Notes: a model not told the origin generated them from the letters alone. DNA of 64,000 bases from JBDRNE01 sp043812935 (GCA_043812935.1 JBDRLO010000024.1:1-64000), one strand, 5' to 3'; positions 35,937-45,437 are shown, counted from the stretch's first letter. A program made the numbers and translations.

Positions 35937-36494
35937 TTGCCTGAAATATTAAATGAAATTAACTGGGTGGACATACTTTTTGTAATTCTTTTGTTGGGAA
36001 TGGTTTATAAAGGATTGCGAACTGGTGTGGGCGGACAAATACCTTCTTTAATAGGAGGATTTGTTCTCTTATATATTTCTATCGAGTATTACAGTTTTAT
36101 GTCTGAAGCTATTTTTGGGTTTATGCTTCAGAAATGGACAAAACCAGCCTCATTTGTTATACTTGCGGCTGGTATTTTTGTTACGGTTAAAATTTTGGAA
36201 AGAGTGCTTAGTGTAATCGGTTCTGAGGAATTTTCCACGATAGAAAGGATAGGCGGCGCGGTTATAGGCGGGTTTCGCGCGTTTATGCTGTTTGGTGTTT
36301 TTGGAATAGTGTTTTTGCTTTTGCCGGTTGAGAATATACGCACATCGGTTGTAAATGGGTCAAAAACATGTAATGCGTTTATTAATATGGATTTGGAAAT
36401 ATATACATGGATGACTAAAATAATTAAGCCCAATGAAAAGAACAAAAAAGATGTTAAAGCATTGGAAAAAGAGTTATGTAACGATGGAGATTAA
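35937..36494 (+). CDS. CvpA family membrane protein
   Basis: 185 residues with four membrane helices. INWVDILFVILLLGMVYKGL and the repeated glycine pattern of the later helices match CvpA/colicin V production-type proteins, which are common but poorly understood. The start is a TTG at 35937 after AGAGGGGAAG; no ATG is available at the right place. It begins a + strand run with NIF3, dnaG and rpoD. Confidence 0.85.
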   Translation: MPEILNEINWVDILFVILLLGMVYKGLRTGVGGQIPSLIGGFVLLYISIEYYSFMSEAIFGFMLQKWTKPASFVILAAGIFVTVKILERVLSVIGSEEFSTIERIGGAVIGGFRAFMLFGVFGIVFLLLPVENIRTSVVNGSKTCNAFINMDLEIYTWMTKIIKPNEKNKKDVKALEKELCNDGD

Positions 36495-36533
36495 ATACTT
36501 CATTGTTACAAAGAAAGAACATGGGGGAGAAAG

Positions 36534-37490
36534 ATGAAATTAAAAACAATTTATGATCTTGCGGTAAAAAAAGGGTTAAAAGAGGATCAAAGATCCAAAA
36601 GCACTATTAAGGAAGCAATCTTGGCTTCTAAAAAAGCTTATAAAAAAAGCAAAGGAATTGACAGAGAAGCTTTTGATATGGAAACTCTTAAACATCCTTA
36701 TAATGACACGCGCATATTAAATGGAACGGGCAGTGAGGAGATTAAGAATGTTTTAGTCGGCATAGATATTGAAGTGTCAGAGGTTTTGCTGGCAGACAGG
36801 TTAAGGGAGAAAGGAAATAAGGTTGACCTGATAATTTCGCATCATCCTTCAGGAAAAGCTTATGCACAGCTGCATAAGGTTATGGATATCCAGCCGTCTT
36901 TATGGGAGAAGTATGGGCTTACGAATGAAGTTGCGCAGGGGATTATGAAAGACAGGATCGAAGAGGTTGCGAGGGGGGTTGCTCCGGCAAATCACGCTCG
37001 CGCAGTTGACGCGGCAAGACTTCTTGGTATTCCGTTTATGTGTATACATACTGCGGCGGACAATTGTGTAGCTCATTTTCTACAGAAGATTTTTGATCAA
37101 AAAAAACCTAAAAAACTGAATAATGTCCTGACGATATTAAAAAATATTCCCGAGTATAGACAGGCAATGAAAATGTCCGCAGGGCCTTTTTTGCTTATTG
37201 GAGAAGAAAATTCCGATGCTGGAAAAATATTTGTTGATATGACAGGCGGAACTTCCGGTCCGAATAAAATGTTCGCGAGGTTATCTCAAGCCGGTATAAA
37301 AACTATAATCGGAATGCATTGTAAGGAATCCGGATATAAAATTGCGAAATCTGAATTTTTGAACTATGTAATTGCCGGCCATATCGCAAGTGACAATTTA
37401 GGGCTTAATTTATTATTAGACGAAGTTGACAGTAAAAAACAGTTAAAATATATAGAATGTTCGGGGTTTAAACGTATTAGGCATAGTTAA
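36534..37490 (+). CDS. NIF3-like protein (NGG1p-interacting factor 3 family)
   Basis: 318 residues. VDLIISHHPSGKAYAQLHKV, ANHARAVDAARLLGIPFMCI and the C-terminal GMHCKESGY, NYVIAGHIASD segments carry the histidines and acidic residues of the NIF3/YbgI two-metal site. The biochemical role of the family is not settled. A GGGGGAGA site precedes the ATG. It lies between cvpA and dnaG. Confidence 0.85.
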   Translation: MKLKTIYDLAVKKGLKEDQRSKSTIKEAILASKKAYKKSKGIDREAFDMETLKHPYNDTRILNGTGSEEIKNVLVGIDIEVSEVLLADRLREKGNKVDLIISHHPSGKAYAQLHKVMDIQPSLWEKYGLTNEVAQGIMKDRIEEVARGVAPANHARAVDAARLLGIPFMCIHTAADNCVAHFLQKIFDQKKPKKLNNVLTILKNIPEYRQAMKMSAGPFLLIGEENSDAGKIFVDMTGGTSGPNKMFARLSQAGIKTIIGMHCKESGYKIAKSEFLNYVIAGHIASDNLGLNLLLDEVDSKKQLKYIECSGFKRIRHS

Positions 37491-37543
37491 AACAACGTTA
37501 AGAATTATTGATTAGCTGCAAGGTAGAAGTGGTGATGTAATTT

Positions 37544-39298
37544 ATGGGAAGATATTCGCAGGAACTTATTGACCAGATACTTGATCGGTTGGATATAGTT
37601 GAAATAATAGCAGGTTATATAGGGCTTAAACGGGCGGGTAGAAATTTTAAATCGAATTGTCCGTTTCATAATGAAAAGACACCTTCTTTTGTTGTAAGCC
37701 CTGAAAAACAGATTTATCATTGTTTTGGATGCGGTGCCGGCGGTAATGCAATCGGGTTTGTGATGAAGTACGAAAATTTGACTTTCCCCGAAACAATTAT
37801 CGTCTTGGCAAATAAGGCAGGAGTTGAGCTTCCCCAATTGGAAAAGTTTAGTTCACAGGAAGACTCAATAACAGCGAAACTTTATGAAGTAAACAAATTA
37901 GCGGCAGCATTTTTTCAGACATCTTTAAAAAGTGATGAGGGCAAAAAGGCGCAGGTTTATCTTAAAGCGAGAGATATTAGTTTTGAATCGGTAAAAAGAT
38001 TTAAAATCGGATACGCGCTTTCAGGATGGGATAATTTCAGGAAGTATTGTGAAAAAAAGAAAATATCCGTAGAAGTTTTAAGAAAAGCAGGATTGGTTAT
38101 TCCCGGGAAAAAAGGTGATTATGACAGGTTTCGTAAACGTATAATGTTTCCGATTTATAATGAACGGGGGCATATTGCAGCTTTCGGCGGACGGGTAATG
38201 GATGATTCTTTGCCGAAGTATATTAATTCGCCGGAAACGCCCGTTTACGTCAAAAGCAATGTGTTATATGGCCTGAATTTCAGTAAAAAAGGAATTAGGG
38301 AAAACGGTTGTGTAATAATAGTAGAGGGATATCTGGATGTTATTGTGCCGTTTCAGTTTGGAATAACAAATGTTGTCGCAGCGTCCGGAACAGCTTTGAC
38401 TTCGCGACAGGCCAGTATGCTTAAAAAGTATACTGATACCGCTGTAATGGTTTTTGATTCGGATCAAGCCGGAGAAGCGGCAAGCCTGCGAGGTTTGGAT
38501 ATTTTAATTGAGAATGAAATGAAGGTAAGGATAGCCAGACTGCCGGAAGGTGCTGACCCGGATAGTTATGTGCGTAAAAACGGAAAAGAAAAGTTTGAAC
38601 TTTTAATCAAAAACGCGAAAGAATTATTTGACTATAAATTAGAGCTATTAGTAAAAAAATTTGGGATCAATAACGTTGGCGATATTGCTGCGGAGATGCT
38701 CCCGACAATATCCAAAGTTGTTAATGCGGTAGTAAAAGCTGATTATATCAGGAAACTTGCGGGATATTTAAGAGTCCCAGAAAACTCATTGCGCCAGGAA
38801 TTAAAAAAAGTTAAGCCGGAGTATTCCTATAAATCTTTGTTGCAGGCGGAAACAAAGAAAAAAAAGCGTACGCATATAAAAAGTGAACTGCATCTTTTAG
38901 GGCTTGCGGTTGTGGATGTAACGGTGTTTCGTTTGATCCAGGAAGAATTGGGGTTGGATAAATTCAGGGATGAAACTGTAATAAAGATATTAAATATTAT
39001 CAGTGATTTTTTTGAAAACGGCGCGATGAATATACCGCCCAGCAAAATTTTAGCGCGAATACAGGATGATGAGGACGCGAATGGAGTATTATTTGAAGCC
39101 TTAAATAAGGCCGAAATAACGGAAGAACCCTTAAAGGCAGCTCGTGAATGTATAACGTATATATTAAAAGAAAACAAGAAAACCGCGTTAAGTGAGCTTA
39201 CATATCAATTAAAAAAAGCTCAGGAAGTAAACGATAATAGCGCTGTAAACGATTTGATATTAAAAATAAACAAGCTTCATAAAGAGAAAGTTATATGA
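37544..39298 (+). CDS. dnaG: DNA primase DnaG
   Basis: 584 residues. It has the CHC2-type zinc finger CPFHNEKTPSF and CFGCGAGGNA near residue 40-70, then a TOPRIM domain with VIIVEGYLDV and FDSDQAGEAA, and a C-terminal helicase-binding region. It makes RNA primers for replication. It overlaps rpoD by four bases, the classic macromolecular-synthesis arrangement (without rpsU here). Confidence 0.97.
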   Translation: MGRYSQELIDQILDRLDIVEIIAGYIGLKRAGRNFKSNCPFHNEKTPSFVVSPEKQIYHCFGCGAGGNAIGFVMKYENLTFPETIIVLANKAGVELPQLEKFSSQEDSITAKLYEVNKLAAAFFQTSLKSDEGKKAQVYLKARDISFESVKRFKIGYALSGWDNFRKYCEKKKISVEVLRKAGLVIPGKKGDYDRFRKRIMFPIYNERGHIAAFGGRVMDDSLPKYINSPETPVYVKSNVLYGLNFSKKGIRENGCVIIVEGYLDVIVPFQFGITNVVAASGTALTSRQASMLKKYTDTAVMVFDSDQAGEAASLRGLDILIENEMKVRIARLPEGADPDSYVRKNGKEKFELLIKNAKELFDYKLELLVKKFGINNVGDIAAEMLPTISKVVNAVVKADYIRKLAGYLRVPENSLRQELKKVKPEYSYKSLLQAETKKKKRTHIKSELHLLGLAVVDVTVFRLIQEELGLDKFRDETVIKILNIISDFFENGAMNIPPSKILARIQDDEDANGVLFEALNKAEITEEPLKAARECITYILKENKKTALSELTYQLKKAQEVNDNSAVNDLILKINKLHKEKVI

Positions 39299-40959
39299 TT
39301 ATGCCTAAACGACGAAAGCAAATAAAACGGGCAGTAAAAAAAGTTTCAGACGCGCGAAAAAATAAAAAAAGCAGTGTTGAGCCACAAGACACTGAAACAG
39401 CGCCGGAACTTAAATCGTCCAAAAAGTCAGCTATGGTACGGGAACTTATCCGGGTGGGAAAAGATAAAGGGTATCTTAGTTATGATGAAGTAAATGATAT
39501 TCTTCCTGAAGAGGTTGTGTCTTCTGATGAAATTGATGAAGTAATCGCGACGTTGCAGGACGAAGATATCCGTTTAGTTGAGTCAGAGGATGAAGAAGAA
39601 AGAATTCCGCTTGCGGTGAAAAGAGGCCAGAAAAAAGTAAAAGTACGAAAATTTGTTCAGATTGATGATCCTGTTAAAATGTATCTGAAACAAATGGGAC
39701 AAATACCTTTGTTAAGCCGCAGTGAAGAATTAGATCTTGCAAAAAGAATAAAGAGTAAAGAAAAAGAATTTAAAGAGATAGTTTTCACTATAAGATTCGC
39801 CCGCGACTTGGCTTTGGAAGAGATTGAAGATGCGTTGGATAACGATTATAACCTGGATGAAGTTTTAGACGTTGATCCGGGATATGACCCTGAAAAACTG
39901 GAAAAACAAAAACGTCAACTCATTAAACGTATACGTATTTCAAAAAAACCTGATACAATTCAAGAGCTTATCTCTAAACTCAAAATAGCGGTTATTCTTG
40001 CTGAAAAAGTCGCAGAAGATATAATGCATCCGCTTGAAGAAGCCAGAAGAGCTAAAAATAAAATTGATAAACTAAAAGAGGAAAAGAAAAAATCAAAAAA
40101 ATGTAAAGCGGAACTTAAAAAACAACAAAGTATTTTGCGGCCGCTTGTCAGGAAACTCGGAAGAACAAGTGAAGAAGTAAAAGAAGATGTTTCTGTGTTA
40201 AAACAAATTGAAATGGAATATACGAAGTCGAAAAAAGAACTTGTTGCCGCGAATTTACGTTTAGTTGTCAGTATCGCCAAAAAGTATACAAACCGCGGGC
40301 TTTCTTTTCTGGATCTGATACAAGAAGGAAATATGGGGTTAATGAAAGCGGTTGATAAGTTTGAATATGAAAGGGGATATAAATTCAGCACCTATGCTAC
40401 ATGGTGGATACGCCAGGCAATAACTAGGTCAATAGCTGATCAGTCTCGAACTATCCGGATTCCGGTACATATGACGGAAACAATAAATAAATTGGTGCGT
40501 GTTTCCCGTAGTCTTGTTCAGGAGAACGGACGGGAACCAAGTCCTGAAGAAGTCGCGTCCGCGATGAAAATACCGGTTGAAAAAGTCAGAGGCATAATAA
40601 AAATTGCACAGCATCCGATATCCCTAGAAACACCTATCGGAGATGAAGGGGATACGAGTTTTGGCGATTTCATTGAAGATAAATCCGCGATTTCCCCGGC
40701 AAATGCTACGGCCTACGCAATGTTGAAAGAACAGATGGACGAGGTTTTAGAAACGTTGACGGATAGGGAACGCCGGGTATTAACTCTGCGTTTTGGTATC
40801 GGAGACGGTTATCCGCGTACGCTTGAAGAAGTTGGTAAAATATTCAGCGTAACGCGAGAACGGGTCCGGCAAATTGAAGCAAAAGCGTTAAAAAAATTAA
40901 GGCATCCTATTCGCGCGAAAAAATTGAAAAATTTTCTTGATATGGGTTTTTCAGAGTAG
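39295..40959 (+). CDS. rpoD: RNA polymerase primary sigma factor RpoD
   Basis: 554 residues. Region 1.1 is present (KGYLSYDEVNDILPEE). A charged spacer precedes regions 2 to 4: NLRLVVSIAKKYTNRGL, DLIQEGNMGLMKAVDKFEY, FSTYATWWIRQAI and the helix-turn-helix LEEVGKIFSVTRERVRQIE. This is the housekeeping sigma, and it fits the consensus-like promoters seen through the window. ATGs at 39295 and 39301 are both possible. Confidence 0.97.
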   Translation: MIMPKRRKQIKRAVKKVSDARKNKKSSVEPQDTETAPELKSSKKSAMVRELIRVGKDKGYLSYDEVNDILPEEVVSSDEIDEVIATLQDEDIRLVESEDEEERIPLAVKRGQKKVKVRKFVQIDDPVKMYLKQMGQIPLLSRSEELDLAKRIKSKEKEFKEIVFTIRFARDLALEEIEDALDNDYNLDEVLDVDPGYDPEKLEKQKRQLIKRIRISKKPDTIQELISKLKIAVILAEKVAEDIMHPLEEARRAKNKIDKLKEEKKKSKKCKAELKKQQSILRPLVRKLGRTSEEVKEDVSVLKQIEMEYTKSKKELVAANLRLVVSIAKKYTNRGLSFLDLIQEGNMGLMKAVDKFEYERGYKFSTYATWWIRQAITRSIADQSRTIRIPVHMTETINKLVRVSRSLVQENGREPSPEEVASAMKIPVEKVRGIIKIAQHPISLETPIGDEGDTSFGDFIEDKSAISPANATAYAMLKEQMDEVLETLTDRERRVLTLRFGIGDGYPRTLEEVGKIFSVTRERVRQIEAKALKKLRHPIRAKKLKNFLDMGFSE

Positions 40960-41000
40960 ATATAATGACAACATAAATTAACTAAACTAAGGAGAAAACA

Positions 41001-41228
41001 ATGGGAGATAAGAAAATAGAGCTTTTTATCCCAGGAGAACTGAAAGAAGAACCGATTCTTTATTATATGATAAAGAATTTTGATGTGAGTATTAAAATTA
41101 TTGAAGCGTCTTTTTCAACGGAAAGCGGATGGGCTTACCTTATTATTAATGGTAAAGATCCTGAAATTAATAAATTGTTTAGTTTTCTTAAAGAAAAACA
41201 TATAAGTGTGGAAGTAAAGGAAAAGTGA
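41001..41228 (+). CDS. NIL domain protein
   Basis: 75 residues matching the small NIL domain (EEPILYYMIKNFDVSIKIIEA, GWAYLIINGK). The domain is found at the end of methionine ABC ATPases and in ferredoxin-like proteins as a ligand-binding module; here it stands alone. AAGGAGAA precedes the ATG. It overlaps the next gene's GTG start by four bases. Confidence 0.75.
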   Translation: MGDKKIELFIPGELKEEPILYYMIKNFDVSIKIIEASFSTESGWAYLIINGKDPEINKLFSFLKEKHISVEVKEK

Positions 41229-41971
41229 AAATAGTAAGGTGTTTTTATGCTGATACGCTGTATAAGGGCGTGTTAGAAGAAGATGATATAATAGTACAGG
41301 AAAAAAGTGGAAGAGAACGCCGCATTAAGCGGGATGATGTGTTATTATTAGCGCCTGTGACTCCATCAAAGATTGTTTCTGTGGGATTAAACTATCGTTC
41401 GCATGCCGAGGAATTGGGTATGTCCATTCCTGAAAACCCGATTATATTTATCAAACCGGCAACTGCAGTTATTGGCCCGGGAGATGCGATAATATATCCT
41501 AAAACTGCTCAAAGAGTTGATTATGAAGCTGAACTTGCTGTGGTTATTAAAAAAGAGGCAAAAAATGTCAGTGCTGCTGACGCGCAAAAATATATAGAAG
41601 GATACACTTGTTTTAATGATGTTACGGCTAGAGATTTACAAAAAAAAGATGTGCAATGGACTCGGGCGAAATCTTTTGATACTTTTGCGCCTATTGGGCC
41701 GTGGATCGAAACGGAGATTGAGCCGAGTGCCTTGCAAGTGCGAGCGTATGTTAACGGGAACTTGAAACAAAATTCGAATACAAGGGAATTTATATTCAAA
41801 ATCCCCCAACTGATGGAATTTATTTCAGGCATAATGACTCTGCTTCCTGGGGATGTTATTGCTACCGGAACGCCGTCAAATATTGGACCTATTGTTCCGG
41901 GAGATAAAGTTATTATCGAAATTGAGGGTATTGGTAGATTGGAAAACCATGTTCAGTCAGAGTCAGCATAG
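41225..41971 (+). CDS. Fumarylacetoacetate hydrolase family protein
   Basis: 248 residues with the FAH catalytic core: VGLNYRSHAEE, IIFIKP, DYEAELAVVI and ATGTPSNIGP. Close relatives act as acylpyruvate hydrolases or 2-hydroxyhepta-2,4-diene-dioate isomerases. The exact substrate is not clear; acylpyruvase or oxaloacetate decarboxylase activity is usual for such stand-alone enzymes. The start is a GTG overlapping the stop of the NIL gene. Confidence 0.9.
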   Translation: MKIVRCFYADTLYKGVLEEDDIIVQEKSGRERRIKRDDVLLLAPVTPSKIVSVGLNYRSHAEELGMSIPENPIIFIKPATAVIGPGDAIIYPKTAQRVDYEAELAVVIKKEAKNVSAADAQKYIEGYTCFNDVTARDLQKKDVQWTRAKSFDTFAPIGPWIETEIEPSALQVRAYVNGNLKQNSNTREFIFKIPQLMEFISGIMTLLPGDVIATGTPSNIGPIVPGDKVIIEIEGIGRLENHVQSESA

Positions 41972-41977
41972 GTACAT

Positions 41978-42418
41978 ATGAAAATAGTTTTGCAAAGAGT
42001 AAAAAGCGCGGAAGTAAAAGTTGGGGCTGAGCTTGTGGCATCAATCGGTAAAGGGTTTTTATTACTGGTAGGGATACGAAAAGGTGATACAGTTCAAACT
42101 TGCGCGCAAATGGCACGCAAGATCAGCACTTTGCGTATTTTTGAAGATACTGCCGGGAAAATGAACCTCGATATTAAACAAGTCTTTGGAGAGATATTGA
42201 GCGTTCCTCAATTTACACTTTTAGCAAATGTTGACAAAGGCAATAGGCCTGGATTTGATAATGCGGCTGATCCCGAAAACGCCAAAGATTTGTGGCATAA
42301 GTTTAACCAGAAACTGATAGAAAATGGGATTAAAGTTTTTGAAGGAGTGTTTGCCAGTCATATGCATATAAGCTTAGTGAATGACGGGCCGGTTACATTT
42401 GTGATTGATTCTCCGTAA
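41978..42418 (+). CDS. dtd: D-aminoacyl-tRNA deacylase Dtd
   Basis: 146 residues. MKIVLQRVKSAEV, VPQFTLLANVDKGNRPGFD and the C-terminal NDGPVT are the signature pieces of Dtd, which removes D-amino acids (and glycine from tRNA-Ala) during quality control. The segment before NDGPVT reads ASHMHISLV instead of the common GADM-type form. It starts six bases after the FAH-family gene. Confidence 0.95.
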   Translation: MKIVLQRVKSAEVKVGAELVASIGKGFLLLVGIRKGDTVQTCAQMARKISTLRIFEDTAGKMNLDIKQVFGEILSVPQFTLLANVDKGNRPGFDNAADPENAKDLWHKFNQKLIENGIKVFEGVFASHMHISLVNDGPVTFVIDSP

Positions 42419-42506
42419 GTTTTAATTTAATATAAACTAAACAAGTTGGCGGAACGTCCTACGCTAAACTAATATTTATTTATGATGAAGGCAGAAAGGA
42501 AGCAGG

Positions 42507-43001
42507 ATGCTTTTACATAAACATATTCGAAATATTATAATAGCCTTAGTATTCTTAATGACGTGTCTTTTATTTATGGGCAGATCCTATGCAGATATAT
42601 CCATGGATAGTGATGGTATGGCAATTAGTTTGCCATTAGGGGCGAACTTAGAGGAATCGATGCAGGATTTATGTCCTGAAGGTATAAATGTTATCGGGAT
42701 GTTTATGGCGCTATGGAGCCAGTCTAATTATGCCGGCATGTATGAGCTTATCGATGATAAAAGCAAGGAGAACTATTCGTTTGAACAGGCAAAATTAGAT
42801 TTTCAATTTATGGAATTTAAGTTCTACACAATTAGCGCTATAAAAAAGCAGGGTGAAAATTTTGAATTTTTTTTAACTCATGGGGATTGGAAGAGCGGGG
42901 ATAAAGATTTAAGAAAAATACTGCTTAACGGTAGAACTTTTAAAATTATTATGTTGAATAGGGGTGAACTTTTAAAAAAATCAGTAGACTGTTATTTCTG
43001 A
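42507..43001 (+). CDS. Secreted protein of unknown function
   Basis: 164 residues with a signal peptide (about 1-29, ending SYADI). The mature part (MFMALWSQSNYAGMYELIDDKS and following strands) looks like an NTF2/SnoaL-type fold, by pattern only. There are two cysteines (in DLCPEG and VDCYF) that could form a disulfide. AGGAAGCAGG precedes the ATG. It is 23 bases before the phosphofructokinase gene. Confidence 0.6.
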   Translation: MLLHKHIRNIIIALVFLMTCLLFMGRSYADISMDSDGMAISLPLGANLEESMQDLCPEGINVIGMFMALWSQSNYAGMYELIDDKSKENYSFEQAKLDFQFMEFKFYTISAIKKQGENFEFFLTHGDWKSGDKDLRKILLNGRTFKIIMLNRGELLKKSVDCYF

Positions 43002-43024
43002 TAAAATAGGGAGGAGATGTAAAA

Positions 43025-44239
43025 ATGGAAAAAATAAGAAATATTGGCGTTATTACTTCAGGCGGAGATTGCGGCGGGCTAAACGCGGTTGTTAAAGGCG
43101 CGGCGGCAATGGCGAACAGCATAGGAGTAAAGTGTTTTGTTATTCCAAATGGATATGCAGGGCTTTATAATCTGATTGATTTTGAAGAGTTAACGGAACT
43201 TACTCTGGAACGTATAGATCTGATCAACGTGAATAGGTCAGGCTCTGAAGCCGGGCATTCCAGAGTCAAGATTAAGAAAATAGAAGATGCGAATAAATAT
43301 GAGAGGATTAAAGAAGGGCTGAAGAAGTTTAATATTGACGCGCTTGTGATTAGCGGTGGCGATGATTCAGGCAGTGTAATGGTGGATTTATATAAAAACG
43401 GAATAAAATGTATACACGTTCCGAAAACAATGGATCTAGATTTACAAACATATTCAGTTGGCGGGGATTCTACAATTAATAAAATTGCGGTGTATTTGGA
43501 TGAATTAAAAACTACGGGGCGCACTCATAACCGTGTAATTGTATTGGAAGTTTTTGGCAGATACGCCGGGCATACGGCTTTTCGTAGCGGTATTGCCGCG
43601 GACGCGGACGCGATTCTTATTCCGGAAATTCCCGTAAATTTTGATGAGCTGTACGTGCATGTTAAACAAAAACTGACAGATCGTATTATTCGCAGCGACG
43701 TTCATGCCGGCACATATTTGATTGTTGTTGCGGAAGGATTACGAGATGCCAGCGGCGCGGAAATTGTTGATGAAAGTGCCGGGGTCGATTCGTTCGGTCA
43801 TAAAAAATTGGCAGGCGCGGGAAAATATGTGTGCCAAGAAATCAAGAAGCGTTTTAAAGCGGATAAAGATATAATTGATTTTATGAAAAAGACTCATCTT
43901 TATGTTGAAAAAATTTATGAAATTCCGGAAGTACGCGCAGTAACCCCCGGACACCTGGTTCGATGCGGGCGAAGTTCCGCGTATGATGTAAATTTTGGCA
44001 AAGAAGTCGGCGCAGCGGCTGTTTCTCTTTTAGCGGGAAACATTGCCGGAGTTACGATGGTTGATGTTAAAGGGAGTGAAGTACGTTATATTTCCGCGGA
44101 AAAAGCAATTGAACAGAGATTTGTAGATTTAGATCAGGTAAGTTTGCATGAACAGCTGGGGATATGTTTCGGGCGAAAACAGAAAACATATAAACCCTCG
44201 TTTAAAGAACTTAAGGATTCGCCTGAGAGATATATGTAA
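43025..44239 (+). CDS. 6-phosphofructokinase, predicted pyrophosphate-dependent
   Basis: 404 residues of the PfkA family. The donor site reads GGDD (111-114) and the next motif PKTMD (133-137). In this family an Asp after GGD and a Lys in PKT mark pyrophosphate-dependent enzymes; ATP enzymes have GGDG and PGT. VFGRYAGHTAF binds fructose 6-phosphate. The enzyme would make glycolysis reversible at this step. GGGAGGAG precedes the ATG. Confidence 0.9.
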   Translation: MEKIRNIGVITSGGDCGGLNAVVKGAAAMANSIGVKCFVIPNGYAGLYNLIDFEELTELTLERIDLINVNRSGSEAGHSRVKIKKIEDANKYERIKEGLKKFNIDALVISGGDDSGSVMVDLYKNGIKCIHVPKTMDLDLQTYSVGGDSTINKIAVYLDELKTTGRTHNRVIVLEVFGRYAGHTAFRSGIAADADAILIPEIPVNFDELYVHVKQKLTDRIIRSDVHAGTYLIVVAEGLRDASGAEIVDESAGVDSFGHKKLAGAGKYVCQEIKKRFKADKDIIDFMKKTHLYVEKIYEIPEVRAVTPGHLVRCGRSSAYDVNFGKEVGAAAVSLLAGNIAGVTMVDVKGSEVRYISAEKAIEQRFVDLDQVSLHEQLGICFGRKQKTYKPSFKELKDSPERYM

Positions 44240-44325
44240 TATTGTGCAGGGTAAAGTGCGGGTTTTATTCTATGCTGTTTGCGGAGTGTGTGAAAATTAT
44301 TGCCTAAAAATGAGTATGCTGCCTT

Positions 44326-44682
44326 ATGATTACTGACGATAAACGCGCGTTTAAAAGGGTTCCATGTAAAATGACCGTAAAGGTTATCCGTATTGAAAAG
44401 AAAGGTTTTCCTGAAAGCCTTTCAGTGACGGAGAATATCAGCTTGGGCGGTTTGTATTTTGCGAGTTTACAAAAACTTGAGATTGGTGAAAAAATCGAAT
44501 GCCGCATAAAACTGCCCAATGCGCCGGATGAAAACAAATGGACAGGTAGAGTTGTCCGTTGCGAGAAAAATGAAGACGGGATAATTGATACATTTGGTGT
44601 TGCAATTGAATTTTTAAAGTCATTCAAATCTTCAGATTCTTTTTTAAAACAAATATTAACTGTTTTAAAAAAACACGCTTAA
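44326..44682 (+). CDS. PilZ domain protein
   Basis: 118 residues: RAFKRVP (RxxxR) and NISLGGLYF (N-x-S-x-x-G) form the c-di-GMP site, followed by a barrel ending with FGVAIEFLKS. It is a single-domain effector like the one at 17186. No strong ribosome site is seen. Confidence 0.85.
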   Translation: MITDDKRAFKRVPCKMTVKVIRIEKKGFPESLSVTENISLGGLYFASLQKLEIGEKIECRIKLPNAPDENKWTGRVVRCEKNEDGIIDTFGVAIEFLKSFKSSDSFLKQILTVLKKHA

Positions 44683-44883
44683 ACAAAAAAATTTCAAAAA
44701 AATAATTATTAAAATTTTTTTTATTCATTTTTATTTTAGCAAGGGGGAATAAAGGTTTTTTTATTTATGCGCTCTAATGCCTGTGGTTTAAGGCGTATAG
44801 CAAGATGTCTATATTTCTAAAATTCAAATGTTAATGTGAGTTCGCCGCGGCAAGTATATGATGAAAAAAAATTATCTTAAGCC

Positions 44884-44911
44884 TTGCAAAACAAAAAAAA
44901 TAATGTATATT
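44884..44911 (+). promoter_or_regulatory. Candidate promoter for the lysine-rich repeat gene
   Basis: TTGCAA (44884-44889) and TATATT (44906-44911) are 16 bases apart, 62 bases before the ATG. The rest of the 44683-44973 gap is A/T-rich with no gene seen. Confidence 0.45.
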
Positions 44912-44973
44912 TAAAACAAAAGAGTCGCATATAAATAGTTTTTTGATTTAGAGTTTTAACGAAGGGAGGCGAG

Positions 44974-45093
44974 ATGGTTGTAAAGAAAAAGAAAAAGGTT
45001 GCGAAGAAAAAAGTTGCGAAGAAAAAGGTTGCGAAGAAAAAAGTTGCGAAGAAAAAGGTTGCGAAGAAAAAAGTTGCGAAGAAAAAGAAATAA
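44974..45093 (+). CDS. 39-residue lysine-rich (VAKKK)n protein, histone H1-like
   Basis: A complete ORF: start MVVKKKKK, then VAKKK units to a KKKK end, 26 lysines of 39 residues. The DNA is a 15-bp tandem repeat with AAA/AAG alternating every second unit (30-bp period). AAGGGAGGCGAG precedes the ATG, a promoter lies upstream and a strong terminator follows, so it is a real expressed unit. The composition resembles the C-terminal tails of bacterial histone H1-like proteins (HctB, AlgP). It probably binds DNA or RNA by charge. The - strand open frame here is a shadow. Confidence 0.8.
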   Translation: MVVKKKKKVAKKKVAKKKVAKKKVAKKKVAKKKVAKKKK

Positions 45094-45113
45094 GCAACAA
45101 CCTTGAGATTTTT

Positions 45114-45146
45114 AAAAAGGGACGGTGGATTCACCGTCCCTTTTTA
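45114..45146 (+). terminator. Rho-independent terminator after the lysine-rich gene
   Basis: GGGACGGTG (45119-45127) pairs perfectly with CACCGTCCC (45132-45140), with an A-run before and TTTTTATTT after. Confidence 0.92.
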
Positions 45147-45155
45147 TTTGTATGA

Positions 45156-45202
45156 TAAATAGGACATCTACCTATTAATTCAACCGGGAGCTGTCCTATT
45201 TA
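45156..45202. repeat. Short palindromic element (TAAATAGGACA inverted repeat)
   Basis: TAAATAGGACA (45156-45166) and TGTCCTATTTA (45192-45202) form a perfect 11-bp inverted repeat with a 25-base loop. It shares GGACATCTACC with the larger palindrome at 61289, and the ATGTCCTATTTA string also occurs near the left end of the insertion sequence. The rest of 45094-45437 holds a terminator and a promoter only. Confidence 0.75.
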
Positions 45203-45350
45203 CTGGCTAATGCTGGCTGAGTTATTTCAAAATAAACCAAACCCCAGCTATGATAGGTGGCATAAATGACCAGTTTTTTTGGTTTATTATAGCAGAAATG
45301 GGTTAGGTAGAAAAAAGTTTGCTCACTTCCTTTTTCTTCGCTTAATATTA

Positions 45351-45359
45351 TGCTATACT
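45351..45359 (+). promoter_or_regulatory. Extended -10 promoter for the small secreted protein
   Basis: TGCTATACT is an extended -10 box, about 79 bases before the ATG at 45438. The -35 region is T-rich without a clear hexamer. Confidence 0.5.
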
Positions 45360-45437
45360 TTAGGTAGATGAAGAACAATGAAAGTAGCCTTAAGTTTAGT
45401 GTTTTTAGGCATTAAGAGCTTAAAGTAGGGGCAAAGT

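Noticed and set aside
44877..45134. - strand frame with a repeating FATFFF pattern
   Set aside because: It is the mirror of the lysine-rich + strand repeat gene and has no ribosome site.
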